NCBI GenBank assembly: GCA_930633525.1
Contig: CAKNFP010000001.1
Span: forward strand, 4,215,501-4,279,500
Origin: Hyphomicrobiales bacterium
GTDB lineage: Bacteria > Pseudomonadota > Alphaproteobacteria > Rhizobiales > Beijerinckiaceae
Direction of reading: 5' to 3'
Length of the DNA stretch: 64,000 nt
In this document: in pieces, positions 18,208-26,725 of the stretch
Layout: the number at the start of each line of letters is the position of its first letter
How positions within the stretch are numbered: position 1 is the stretch's first letter
Translations under genes and position numbers: made by a program
The notes under the pieces: generated by a model
Database searches by the model: none
Told to the model about the DNA's origin: nothing
The model's input: the letters and a program-made list of their open reading frames with translations, nothing else

Positions 18208-19491
18208 TCAGCCAATCAGCTTCTGGACATTCACCGTCAGCTCATCCATGGCCTGCTGAGGCGTTTTCATGCCGAGCACGACGGTTTCCGCCTGCTCCTT
18301 GAACAGGTCGGCGGCGCGGGCGGCATTGTCGAAGGCCGGCAGCGGCACGCGGGAAACCTGCAGCACCTTGCGCTCCGCATCCGCATAGGGGAGAGCCTCC
18401 TTGATGCGGGGATCGTCATAGGTCGAACTACGCACCGGCCCATTGCCGTTAAGGGCAGCGGCAAGCGTCGCATCCTTTGACGACATGGCCTTGATGAAGG
18501 CCCAGGCCAGATCCTTGTTCTTGGAGTTCTTGGGGATCGCCATGCTCCAGAACTCGACCTTGGTGGGCGCGACCTCGTACTTGCCCTTCAGAGCCTCTGC
18601 GATCGGGAAAAAGGTCGTCTTGATCTTGCCGGCGACCTGCGACTTGGCTGGATCGTTGTAGAGACCGTTGCGGCTCATCGAACTCGCGGCCATGGCCGCG
18701 CGGCCCTGCTGCATCCACGTATTGGCGTCTTCGGCCTTCATGCCGGTCAGGTTCTTGGGAACCGCGCCGGAGGTGTAGAGATCCCGGATCATGGTCAGCG
18801 CCGCCACCATCTCCTTGGAGTTGGCGACAACCTTCATGTCAGGGGTGATGAAATCCGCGTCCCAGGCACGGGCGAGCGCGATGACCTCTGGATAGGCCAC
18901 GCCCGGCAGGATGAAGCCGACGACGGGTGTGCCGTCCGGCCGGGTGTAGGTACATTTCTTGGCGACCTCGACAAATTCCTCGATGGTCTGCGGCGGTCCC
19001 TTGATGCCCCGCTCGGCGAAGATCTCCTCGTTGTAGTGGAGACCCGTCGATGCGTGCCGGAACGGGACCGCATAAAGCTCGTCGCCAATCGTCACGCCCT
19101 TGACGAGGCCCGGGAACAGGTCCTTCGGGTCCTCGACGGGATCCTTGGCCATGCGCGGACCGAGCGGCTCGAACAGCGTCGCGATGCGCGGCGTCGCATA
19201 GGTGTTGAGAATGAAAGCCACATCGACGGTGGATTCCGAGAGTGAAGCCTCGCGGAACAGCCGGTCGTGCAGAGGCCCGGTCTCGAAGGTCACCCAGTTG
19301 ACCGTGTCGCCTGTCGCCTTCGTGAAGGCTTGAGTGACATCCCCCCCCTTGGTGCCGTTGGACACGTTCTGCATCACGCGGTGCGCGAATACGTTGATCT
19401 GCTTGCCTTCAGCACGCAGCTGGCCCGCGAAGGGCAGAAGCGCCGCGGTCGCGGCGCCCGTTCTCAGAATTGTCCGTCTCGTCACGCTCAT
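18208..19491 (-). CDS. Extracellular solute-binding protein (family 1, sugar-type ABC)
   Basis: Periplasmic receptor, 427 residues, starting at ATG 19491 with GGGAGGGAC upstream. The N-terminus MSVTRRTILRTGAATAALLPFAGQLRA has twin Arg followed by a hydrophobic core, a possible Tat-type signal. The body has the family 1 pattern (ITPDMKVVANSKEMVAALTMIRDLY, AMAASSMSRNG, WSMAIPKNSKNKDLAWAFIKAM). There are no permease or ATPase genes next to it, so it must share a transporter encoded elsewhere. Two candidate RpiR-type boxes lie 120-200 bp upstream. The ligand cannot be deduced. Confidence 0.87.
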   Translation of the reverse strand: MSVTRRTILRTGAATAALLPFAGQLRAEGKQINVFAHRVMQNVSNGTKGGDVTQAFTKATGDTVNWVTFETGPLHDRLFREASLSESTVDVAFILNTYATPRIATLFEPLGPRMAKDPVEDPKDLFPGLVKGVTIGDELYAVPFRHASTGLHYNEEIFAERGIKGPPQTIEEFVEVAKKCTYTRPDGTPVVGFILPGVAYPEVIALARAWDADFITPDMKVVANSKEMVAALTMIRDLYTSGAVPKNLTGMKAEDANTWMQQGRAAMAASSMSRNGLYNDPAKSQVAGKIKTTFFPIAEALKGKYEVAPTKVEFWSMAIPKNSKNKDLAWAFIKAMSSKDATLAAALNGNGPVRSSTYDDPRIKEALPYADAERKVLQVSRVPLPAFDNAARAADLFKEQAETVVLGMKTPQQAMDELTVNVQKLIG

Positions 19492-19611
19492 ATTTGTCCC
19501 TCCCGCAAGCTGTATCGACCGGCCCGTTTGCCGTGGCTTCGTTTGCCTACTCTGCCCGCACATCGCGAGATTACCCGGATGCTTGCGGTAGGGCCATTCA
19601 AGGGGTCGTGT

Positions 19612-19626
19612 CGTAGAATAATTACA
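19612..19626. promoter_or_regulatory. Candidate RpiR-type operator 3
   Basis: CGTAGAATAATTACA matches 12 of 15 positions of TGTAGTTTAATTACA. It lies 121 bp upstream of the solute-binding protein start codon, in an AT-rich stretch. Confidence 0.45.
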
Positions 19627-19675
19627 TTACGAGGCCGCTTCAACGGAGAAATTGCGACGTAAGACGCCAGAATTT

Positions 19676-19690
19676 TGTAATTAAACTACA
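19676..19690. promoter_or_regulatory. Candidate RpiR-type operator 4 (best copy)
   Basis: TGTAATTAAACTACA is a near-perfect palindrome and differs at one position from the HexR-type consensus TGTAATTAAATTACA known from gammaproteobacterial RpiR-family regulators. It lies 185 bp upstream of the solute-binding protein gene and just past the 3' end of glk. Confidence 0.55.
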
Positions 19691-19741
19691 AAGAAGCGAC
19701 GACCGGCTGAGCGTCGCTTACGGAAGCCACGACTTGCGACG

Positions 19742-20779
19742 TCAGCGCCGAGCGAGCCTGTTGTCCCAATCCATACGGTAGCGTTGCGGAGCAGCCGCGA
19801 CGGCGGCCATACCCAGCAGGACGGCCTTCTGCTCGATCACAAGCACGGTCGCGATGCGGCTCATAAAGCCGTCAACCGGGGCCTTGTCGGCGAAGATGGC
19901 GCTGAAGGCTGCGGGGTCTATCAGGGACTGGATCCGCGGGAGGATGCCGCCGGAGAGATAGACGCCGCCGCGCGCACCGAATGTCAGCGCGACATCGCCG
20001 GCAAAGCGCGCCAGGATCGCGAGGAACAGCCGCACCGTATCGCGCGCTACCGGGTCGCTGCCGTCCACCGCCGCCTCGACGAGCGGGGGTGGCTCGCCAT
20101 AGCGGGGCTCCTGGCCTGCCACCATGCATTGCGCCTTGTAGAGCCGCAGAAGGCCGGGGCCCGACAGGACGCATTCCGCCGTCACGCGGCCATCAACCCG
20201 CTCGATATGCGGCCAGAGGGCATATTCCTCGTCCGTCACGGGGCCGAAATCGATATGACCGCCCTCGCTTGCGACGGGAATGAACTGGCCGGCACTTTCT
20301 ATGAGGCCCGCGACGCCGAGACCCGTGCCCGGCCCGAGCACGACCCGCGTTCCGGCTCGCGGCGCCAGATCAGGCGTGACGCGATGCAGCGCCTCATGCG
20401 GGAGAGCTGGCAGCGAAAGGGCCTGCGCCTCGAAATCATTGAGCAGCAGACATTCCTCCAGGCCAAGCTCCTCGAGCAACGCCTGCTGGTCGAGCACCCA
20501 GCCTGCGTTGGTGAGCTGGATGCACCCGTCGACCAGCGGCCCGGCACCGCATACGATCATTGAGCGGGGCGCCGGCAAGCGCCCGGAGGCCGCGCCAGTA
20601 GCGCCACCGCGCATCGCGGCAATCGCCGCGACGACGCCCTCATGCGCACTCGCATGGTCATGGGTATGCAGTTGCACGGGGGCTTCAAGCGGCGTGCCGG
20701 GGGTCTCCACCAGCGCGAACCGCGCGTTGGTACCACCGATATCGCCGACTAAAACGGGGTGAGGAAATTTTGCCGTCAT
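19742..20779 (-). CDS. glk: Glucokinase
   Basis: Phosphorylates glucose to glucose 6-phosphate, feeding the Entner-Doudoroff or pentose phosphate route. 345 residues from ATG 20779 (MTAKFPHPVLVGD); a longer open reading to 20923 is Arg-rich and implausible. The ATP-binding motif GDIGGTNARFALVE is at the N-terminus; the other markers are LNDFEAQALSLPAL, GPGTGLGVAGLI and SEGGHIDFGP (the sugar-binding E-G-G-H). This is the bacterial Glk family, without a Cys-rich ROK zinc motif. It lies upstream of the binding-protein gene on the same strand, but 250 bp and two operator-like boxes separate them. Confidence 0.94.
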   Translation of the reverse strand: MTAKFPHPVLVGDIGGTNARFALVETPGTPLEAPVQLHTHDHASAHEGVVAAIAAMRGGATGAASGRLPAPRSMIVCGAGPLVDGCIQLTNAGWVLDQQALLEELGLEECLLLNDFEAQALSLPALPHEALHRVTPDLAPRAGTRVVLGPGTGLGVAGLIESAGQFIPVASEGGHIDFGPVTDEEYALWPHIERVDGRVTAECVLSGPGLLRLYKAQCMVAGQEPRYGEPPPLVEAAVDGSDPVARDTVRLFLAILARFAGDVALTFGARGGVYLSGGILPRIQSLIDPAAFSAIFADKAPVDGFMSRIATVLVIEQKAVLLGMAAVAAAPQRYRMDWDNRLARR

Positions 20780-21064
20780 CGTCCCTGTAAAACGAGAGCG
20801 TTGCACCGCGGGTTCCGCTGCCAAACCTTTTCCGGAAATCCGGGCGACATTTCGCTTCGGCCGACTGGTCCCGTTGGTCCTTGTCCCGCTTTGGCGGAGC
20901 CGGGTCAAGCGCGCGGCCCGCATGAGCGGCGGAGTCGGGCGCGAGCGGTCCCGGGGAACGGTCGACGAGGCTAGTCGCGAGACTCTGGTGGCAAGACTAG
21001 TGGCAACACGTCGGGATCAGGTTATGCATGGCTCCGTCTAGAAAGATTGCGAGGACAGTGACGC

Positions 21065-21442
21065 ATGCCGACCGGAACGTCAGGCTCGAACCGCGCGAAA
21101 GCCGCGCGATTGCTACGCGCAGGCTTCATCGGCCTCGTTCTGGGCTTAACCCTCGCGCCAGGCGCAGCACAGGCGCAAGCCGGAACAGCCGCATGCAAGC
21201 GTGATCTCTTCGTCCTCGATTCCACGCTGCGCAATGCGTTGCGCGATCTGGAAGCTGTGGCGCGGGCGAATGACGATGCCAAATGCACCGCCTATCGCAA
21301 GCATGTCGATGTCATGCGCCAGGCGAGTAAAACTTTCGCACGCTGCACGACAGGGCGTGAACGCCAGGAGAATGTGGCGCAGATGGACTCGTCTGTCGCA
21401 GATTTCGAAGTGCTGATTCGCACGCGCTGCGCAAAGCCCTGA
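21065..21442 (+). CDS. Small secreted protein with four cysteines, function unknown
   Basis: 125 residues. Residues 1-37 form a signal peptide (basic start, GFIGLVLGLTLAPGAAQAQA). The mature part, about 88 residues, has four cysteines (ACKRDL, KCTAYR, RCTTGR, RCAKP at the C-terminus), suggesting two disulfides in the periplasm, and is mostly helical. I do not recognise the family. It stands alone, preceded by a divergent glucokinase gene and followed by a hairpin terminator. Confidence 0.65.
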   Translation: MPTGTSGSNRAKAARLLRAGFIGLVLGLTLAPGAAQAQAGTAACKRDLFVLDSTLRNALRDLEAVARANDDAKCTAYRKHVDVMRQASKTFARCTTGRERQENVAQMDSSVADFEVLIRTRCAKP

Positions 21443-21443
21443 G

Positions 21444-21475
21444 GAGAGCGGCCCCTTAGGGGCGAGCCCGCTCTC
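21444..21475 (+). terminator. Hairpin after the four-cysteine protein gene
   Basis: GAGAGCGG pairs with CCGCTCTC, enclosing a second CCCC-TTA-GGGG hairpin, starting 2 bp after the stop codon. The downstream sequence is pyrimidine-rich rather than a pure T-run. Confidence 0.6.
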
Positions 21476-21727
21476 TTCCAGTCAATGGCTGTATTGCCTG
21501 CATCAGAGGGCTGGCCCTACCAGCAGGCCATACTCAACGCACAGAGGAACCCAGAGGCGCAGCCGGTTCCCGTCCATGTCATCCCCGGCGTCGCGCAGCG
21601 ACGGGAAGGGGCTCGATCCATGGACACCTGACGCGGGATTTCTGGATCTCATCCCCGGATGACCGTTGCGGCCGCCGGGGATAACACGCGTGGTTCCAAG
21701 GGCCGCGAATGCGATTGGCCCTCAGCC

Positions 21728-22825
21728 TCAGCGGCCCGTCTTGATGCGCGTCCACAGGCGCGTCGCGGTGCGCTGGGCCTGCTCGTTGTAGGCCGTGTTC
21801 GTAAACAGGCGCGACATGGTCTGCTCATCCGGATAGATGCCGGGGTCGTTCAGAATCGCAGGATCGACGTTCTTCTTGGCGGCCAGATTGCCGCTCGCAT
21901 AGTGCACGGCATTGGCATTGCGTGCCGCGATCTCGGGGCGGTTCATGAAATCGATGAAGGCATGCGCTTCCGCGACATTCCTGGCGTCTGCCGGGATGGC
22001 CATGGAATCGAACCACATCAGCGCGCCTTCCCTCGGGATGACGTAGCCGATGTTGACGCCGTTCTTGGCCTCCTCGGCGCGGGCCTTCGCCTGGACGATA
22101 TCGCCGGAATATCCGACCGCCACGCAGATGTCGCCGTTGGCGAGCGCGTTGATATATTCGGAGGAGTGGAACTTGCGGATATTGCCGCGCACTTTCATCA
22201 GGGCATCGGCTGCCTTGTTCAGATCCTTCGAGTCCTTCGAATCGGGATCGAGGCCGACGTAATTCAGGACACCGGGGAAGAGATCCTCGGGCGAATCCAG
22301 CATGTAGATGCCGCAATCCTTCAGCTTCGCCGCAACCTCCGGCTTCAGCACGAGATCCCAGGTATTCAGCGGCACATCGCCAAGCCGCTCCTTCACCTTG
22401 TCGACATTCAGGCCAAGACCCGTGGTGCCCCACATGTAATTGACGGCATAGACATTGCCGGGATCGAAGACGGTGAGCTTCTTGGCCACGTCCGGCCACA
22501 TGTTGACGAGATTGGGGATCTTCGCCTTGTCGAGCGGCTGGAAGACCTTGGCCTTGATCTCGCGCTGCAGGAACGGCCCGGACGGTACGACGATGTCATA
22601 GCCGGACTTGCCGGCGAGCAGCTTCGTCTCAACGATCTCGTTGTTGTCATAGGTGTCGTAGACGACCTTGATCCCGGTCTCCTTGGTGAACTCTTCGAGC
22701 ACGGTCGGATCGATGTAGTCGGACCAGTTATAGACGTTGACTGTCTTTTCCTGCGCCATGGCGGCCCCTGCCACGGCCAGCGCGGCAATCGACACCAAGG
22801 AGCGGAGCATCAGAGAACGGATCAT
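21728..22825 (-). CDS. Polyamine-type ABC transporter substrate-binding protein (PotF-like)
   Basis: Periplasmic receptor for putrescine or a related polyamine. 365 residues from ATG 22825; a TTG at 22840 would add five. The signal peptide is MIRSLMLRSLVSIAALAVAGAAMA. The body is typical of PotF/PotD: VNVYNWSDYIDPTVLEEFTKETGIKVVYDTYDNNE, VVPSGPFLQREI, NYMWGTTGLGLN, LLDSPEDLFPGVLNYVG and GYSGDIVQAKAR. PotG, PotH and PotI equivalents are not in the window. The aminotransferase gene is just upstream on the same strand (66 bp), so the two could be co-transcribed. Confidence 0.9.
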   Translation of the reverse strand: MIRSLMLRSLVSIAALAVAGAAMAQEKTVNVYNWSDYIDPTVLEEFTKETGIKVVYDTYDNNEIVETKLLAGKSGYDIVVPSGPFLQREIKAKVFQPLDKAKIPNLVNMWPDVAKKLTVFDPGNVYAVNYMWGTTGLGLNVDKVKERLGDVPLNTWDLVLKPEVAAKLKDCGIYMLDSPEDLFPGVLNYVGLDPDSKDSKDLNKAADALMKVRGNIRKFHSSEYINALANGDICVAVGYSGDIVQAKARAEEAKNGVNIGYVIPREGALMWFDSMAIPADARNVAEAHAFIDFMNRPEIAARNANAVHYASGNLAAKKNVDPAILNDPGIYPDEQTMSRLFTNTAYNEQAQRTATRLWTRIKTGR

Positions 22826-22891
22826 GCCGGCTGTTCCCAAGCTGGAGTGTGTTGCGTCTTATTGGAGTGTTGCCAGACACTGTGGGGCAGT

Positions 22892-24040
22892 TCAACGGCG
22901 CTGCACAAGCCCTTCCAACCGCTCCAGGGCGCGGTCGAGAGTCGCGTCCGTCTTGGCGAAGCAGAAGCGTGCGACAGTGCGGACCGCCCCCTCGGCATAG
23001 AAGGCCGAAACGGGGATCGCCGCCACGCCACGCTCTGTCGCGAGGCGCTTGCAGAAATCGACGTCATCCCTCTCGCCGAGAGGTGCGATATCGACATTGA
23101 GGAAATAGGTGCCGTGGCTTGGCAGCACAGTGAAGCCGCGCTCCTGAAGACCCTGGCTGAAACGATCCCGGCTGCGCTGGAAATCCGCCCGCATGCCGGT
23201 GAAATAGTCGTCCGCCTTGCCGAGGCCATAGGCGACGGCCGCCTGCAGGTTCGGCGCCGTGGTAAAGGTCAGGAACTGGTGCGCCTTGGCGAGCACCTTG
23301 AGGATGTCCGGCGCGGCACAGGCAAAGCCCACCTTCCACCCCGTCAGCGAAAAGATCTTGCCCGCCGAGCCGATCTTGACGGTGCGCTCGCGCATGCCGG
23401 GCTCGGCCATCAGCGGACGATGACGGCGCCCGTCGAACACCACATGTTCCCACACCTCGTCACACACCGCGATGGCATCATGCTTGACGCAGAAGCGGGC
23501 GAGCAAGGCGAGGTCCTCCTGCGGAAAGACGACAGCGGAGGGGTTCAGCGGATTGTTGAAGAGAACGACCTTCGTCCTGTCGGAGAAAGCCGCGGCCAGC
23601 GCCTCCTCCGTCAGGCGCCAATGCGGCGGCTGCAAGGTCACGAAGCGCGGCACGCCACCCGCACGCCGCACAAGCGGCAGATAGGCGTCATACATCGGCT
23701 CGAAGAGCACGACCTCGTCGCCCGGCTCGATGAGCGCGAACAAGGCGCCGGCAATCGCCTCCGTGGCGCCTGATGTCACCATCACCTCATCCGCCGAGAG
23801 GTCGAGCCCTTGGTGATGGGCGTAATGCTCGGCGACTGCCTGCCGCAGTTCGGGCAGGCCCATCATCGGCGGATACTGGTTCCAACCGGAGATCACGGCC
23901 TCGGCTGCCTTGGCACGCACATCGTCCGGGCCGGCACCGTCCGGAAAGCCCTGGCCGAGGTTCACCGCTCCCGTTTCGCGGGCAAGCTGCGACATGGCTT
24001 CGAAAACAGTGGTGGGCAGGGAGGAGAAAATGCGGTTCAT
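22892..24040 (-). CDS. Class I/II pyridoxal-phosphate aminotransferase (kynurenine/methionine aminotransferase-like)
   Basis: Transfers an amino group between an amino acid and a 2-oxo acid. 382 residues from ATG 24040 (MNRIFSSLPTTVFEAMSQLA); the open frame extends to 24265 but that part is Arg/Cys-rich and non-native. Typical motifs are INLGQGFPDG-like VNLGQGFPDGAGPDD, NQYPPMMGLPELR, TSGATEAI, FNNPLNPSA, CDEVWEHVVFDG and the PLP-lysine region GSAGKIFSLTGWKVGF. The sequence resembles the YbdL/kynurenine aminotransferase group, which often prefers methionine or aromatic substrates. It is followed on the same strand by a PotF-type gene. Confidence 0.88.
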   Translation of the reverse strand: MNRIFSSLPTTVFEAMSQLARETGAVNLGQGFPDGAGPDDVRAKAAEAVISGWNQYPPMMGLPELRQAVAEHYAHHQGLDLSADEVMVTSGATEAIAGALFALIEPGDEVVLFEPMYDAYLPLVRRAGGVPRFVTLQPPHWRLTEEALAAAFSDRTKVVLFNNPLNPSAVVFPQEDLALLARFCVKHDAIAVCDEVWEHVVFDGRRHRPLMAEPGMRERTVKIGSAGKIFSLTGWKVGFACAAPDILKVLAKAHQFLTFTTAPNLQAAVAYGLGKADDYFTGMRADFQRSRDRFSQGLQERGFTVLPSHGTYFLNVDIAPLGERDDVDFCKRLATERGVAAIPVSAFYAEGAVRTVARFCFAKTDATLDRALERLEGLVQRR

Positions 24041-24417
24041 GGGAGGAGCGCCTCTATAACGCGTCAGCCTTAGCACCGCCGACGGGCCGGCGAAACGGCA
24101 TTCGTTCTCCCCGGCGCGCGGCGTGCCCCGGCCTTGTGTCGATCTCCTGCAACATCTCGCGCGGGATATCGCAACGGACGCATGCCAGCGTGTGCCAGCG
24201 CACAGCCTGAGCTGGGCTTCGGTGCAGGTCGGCCGCTCGGGGCGCCACCTCGTTTGACTTCGCACGTGATCAAGCCGAAGGATTTAGATACCGGCTCGGC
24301 AGGGCCGTGTGGCTGGACCGTTCTCCGGTGCCCCCTCCCAGCCTCGCGGACTTACCGGGCCGGTTCCTCTTTCGGAGCTGTTGCCCGCCTTGCATTGCGC
24401 CGAAGGCCGTGACACCA
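24041..24417. other. Intergenic region before cobU
   Basis: 377 bp between the divergent aminotransferase and cobU genes. I looked for a cobalamin riboswitch (B12 box with conserved GCCACTG and AGGAGACC-type segments) and did not find a convincing one on either strand. A 64-codon minus-strand frame is open here but shows no good start or composition. Confidence 0.4.
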
Positions 24418-24951
24418 ATGGGCATGCCCCAGGCCAGCGCATCAAGTCCCTTCCTCTCCCTGATCCTCGGCGGCGCCCGCTCCGGCAAGAGCCGCGCGGC
24501 CGAAACGCGCATCACATCCCTGCCGCAGCCCTGGATCTATCTCGCCACCTGTGAGCCTCACGACGACGAGATGATCGCACGCATCGCCCAGCACCGCGAC
24601 CGTCGCGGCGACGGATGGATCACCCGCGAGGAGCCGATCGACATCGTCGAGGTCCTTGACGACGCCCCGCCCGGCGTCCCGATGCTCATCGACTGCCTGA
24701 CCCTCTGGCTCACCAACGTGATGCTGGCGGAATACGACGTCAGTGGGGAATGCGACCGGCTGATCACCCGGCTGGAGGCCAACGACAGGCCGCTGGTCAT
24801 CGTCAGCAACGAGGTCGGCCTCGGCATCGTGCCGGACAATGCGCTGGCGCGCGCCTTCCGCGACCAGGCGGGCCTCATCAACCAAAGGGTCGCAGCCATC
24901 GCCGACGAAGTGGTGATGGTCGCCGCCGGCCTTCCCCTGAAACTGAAATAG
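24418..24951 (+). CDS. cobU: Bifunctional adenosylcobinamide kinase / guanylyltransferase
   Basis: Phosphorylates adenosylcobinamide and attaches GMP, in the nucleotide-loop assembly of vitamin B12 (also called CobP in the aerobic pathway). About 177 residues from ATG 24418, or 175 from ATG 24424. The P-loop is GGARSGKSRAAE near the N-terminus; EPHDDEMIARIAQHRDRRGDGWITREEP, LIDCLTLWLTNVM and SNEVGLGIVPDNALARAFRDQAGLINQRVA are the family blocks. cobO follows 52 bp downstream, then cobQ 1.1 kb further. Confidence 0.94.
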   Translation: MGMPQASASSPFLSLILGGARSGKSRAAETRITSLPQPWIYLATCEPHDDEMIARIAQHRDRRGDGWITREEPIDIVEVLDDAPPGVPMLIDCLTLWLTNVMLAEYDVSGECDRLITRLEANDRPLVIVSNEVGLGIVPDNALARAFRDQAGLINQRVAAIADEVVMVAAGLPLKLK

Positions 24952-25003
24952 ATCCGTTTCCGGGCCGGCCGGCGTGCGGCCCGCAAGATATCCCGAGGAT
25001 ACC

Positions 25004-25612
25004 ATGAGCCTGAGCACCGACGACGCGCGCCATCGCGACAAGATGATCAAGCGCAAAGCCGCGCAGGATGCCGAGGTGGCCTCCAAGACCATCGAGAAAG
25101 GCCTCCTCATCGTCCATACGGGCAAGGGCAAGGGCAAGTCGACGGCCGCCTTCGGCCTCATGCTGCGGGCTCTCGGCCACGGCTGGCCGGTCGGCGTCGT
25201 GCAGTTCATCAAGGGTGCCTGGTCAACCGGCGAGCGCAAGGCGCTGGAGGCGTTCGGCGACCAGGTGCGCTGGCACAGCATGGGCGAGGGCTTCACCTGG
25301 GAAACGCAGGACAAGGCCCGCGATATCGCCGCAGCAACCCGCGCCTGGGAGAAGGCGAAAGAACTCATGGCGGATCCCGCCATTCGTCTCGTCGTCCTCG
25401 ATGAGCTCAATATCGCGCTGCGCTATGAGTATCTTCCGCTCGACGAGGTGGTGGCGGCCCTGGCCGCGCGCCGCCCTGACCTCCACGTGATCGTCACCGG
25501 CCGCAACGCCAAGCCGGAACTCATCGCCGCCGCCGACCTCGTCACCGAGATGACGCCGGTGAAGCACCATTTCGAGGCGGGCGTGCGCGCGCAGGAAGGC
25601 ATCGAATTCTAG
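25004..25612 (+). CDS. cobO: Cob(I)yrinic acid a,c-diamide adenosyltransferase
   Basis: Attaches the upper adenosyl ligand to the corrinoid using ATP. 202 residues from ATG 25004 (MSLSTDDARH) with CGAGGA upstream. The P-loop HTGKGKGKSTAAFG lies near residue 38; GVVQFIKGAWSTGER, GEGFTWETQD, LVVLDELNIALRY and VIVTGRNAKPELI are typical of the CobO/CobA/BtuR type. It belongs with cobU and cobQ in the cobalamin cluster. Confidence 0.95.
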   Translation: MSLSTDDARHRDKMIKRKAAQDAEVASKTIEKGLLIVHTGKGKGKSTAAFGLMLRALGHGWPVGVVQFIKGAWSTGERKALEAFGDQVRWHSMGEGFTWETQDKARDIAAATRAWEKAKELMADPAIRLVVLDELNIALRYEYLPLDEVVAALAARRPDLHVIVTGRNAKPELIAAADLVTEMTPVKHHFEAGVRAQEGIEF

Positions 25613-25695
25613 GCATCGAGTTCTAATGTGATCCCGACACCGCGGATCCGCGCTGCGGTGTTCAGGTTGCGGCGTTCAAGCGGAAGGACATCGCC

Positions 25696-26103
25696 ATGCG
25701 GTTGCTGGTCAATATCGATGTGCCGGATCTCGCGCTGGCCGTGGCCTTCTATACCGCGGCCTTCGGCCTGACGCCCGGGCGCCACCTGGGAAAGAGGGTG
25801 GTCGAGCTCGACGGAGGCCAGGTTCCGATCTACCTGCTCGAGAAAGGAGCGGGTACGGTCGGCGCCGCCAACGATCATCGGCGTTATGAGCGCCACTGGA
25901 CACCAATCCATCTCGATGTCCCGGTCGATGATATCGAGACCGCTCTCACCAGGGTCATCGCCGCCGGCGCGACACTCGAAAGCGGCATAACCAGCGCACC
26001 CTGGGGCAAGATCGCCATCTGCGCCGACCCTTTCGGCCATGGGTTCTGCCTGATCGAGTTCCTGAATCGCGGCTATGACGAAATCGCTGACGTTGAAAGC
26101 TGA
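25696..26103 (+). CDS. VOC-family (glyoxalase/bleomycin-resistance fold) protein
   Basis: 135 residues with two paired beta-alpha-beta-beta-beta units: MRLLVNIDVPDLALAVAFYTAAFGL at the start and WTPIHLDVPVDDIETALTRVIAAGA in the middle, ending CADPFGHGFCLIEF. This is the vicinal oxygen chelate fold; members isomerise, open or bind small molecules. Possible metal ligands are H (IHLDV) and the Glu of LIEF. It stands between cobO and a convergent membrane-protein gene. The precise reaction is unknown. Confidence 0.8.
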   Translation: MRLLVNIDVPDLALAVAFYTAAFGLTPGRHLGKRVVELDGGQVPIYLLEKGAGTVGAANDHRRYERHWTPIHLDVPVDDIETALTRVIAAGATLESGITSAPWGKIAICADPFGHGFCLIEFLNRGYDEIADVES

Positions 26104-26133
26104 CCGCCGTCGAAGTGACCGACCATTTCAAAA

Positions 26134-26625
26134 TCAGACATAGCCCTCAGGAAGCTGCGTTCTGCGGCCACGACGCAAACAGGCAATGGCCCAGAATACA
26201 AAGCCTCCTATGGCTCCCAAAGCGAAAACGCCACCGAGATAAGGCATGGCAAGGGCCCAACCGCCGAGGGTCGTGACACCATTGCGCGCTGTCGCGACAT
26301 CGCCGACCGTTGCGGAATGCGGCGCTCCCATAAGAAGCAAAACCAAAAGAGGGCAGCTGGCGACCGCGCCACCAGCCGCCGCACATGTCAGCAACTTGGG
26401 GGAAATGCGGCGTTTGAGACCTTGATAGATCGGGATACCGACGACGAGCATCGGAATGTAGCCGCCAACAATCAAGGAAACTCCAAACCCATAAAGTAGC
26501 GTCATACCCTGGAAAACACTTGAGAGGATGAAGCCCATAACCACCGCCGGCAGGACGGGAGCGAACAGGAAAGCCACGAAAATGCGTTTGCCCGATGCCT
26601 GGGGCAGCCTTTCGATAGTGTACAT
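26134..26625 (-). CDS. Hypothetical four-helix membrane protein
   Basis: 163 residues with four predicted membrane helices (about 17-42, 44-66, 78-100 and 122-150) and a basic C-terminal tail (LRRGRRTQLPEGYV). The sequence is locally less GC-rich than the cob genes around it. It interrupts the cob cluster on the opposite strand. I do not recognise its family; it resembles small integral membrane proteins of unknown function. Confidence 0.65.
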   Translation of the reverse strand: MYTIERLPQASGKRIFVAFLFAPVLPAVVMGFILSSVFQGMTLLYGFGVSLIVGGYIPMLVVGIPIYQGLKRRISPKLLTCAAAGGAVASCPLLVLLLMGAPHSATVGDVATARNGVTTLGGWALAMPYLGGVFALGAIGGFVFWAIACLRRGRRTQLPEGYV

Positions 26626-26725
26626 TCCATCCGCTCCGCTGGCCCTAAGCCAGTTATCACGATAGGCAGTGTCCCCTGAGATGGAAAGCCATCAACGCGA
26701 TCTGGCAAACCTGCACGGCAGAACG

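Noticed and set aside
24041..24417. Possible cobalamin riboswitch before cobU
   Set aside because: The conserved B12-box and core segments could not be found on either strand.
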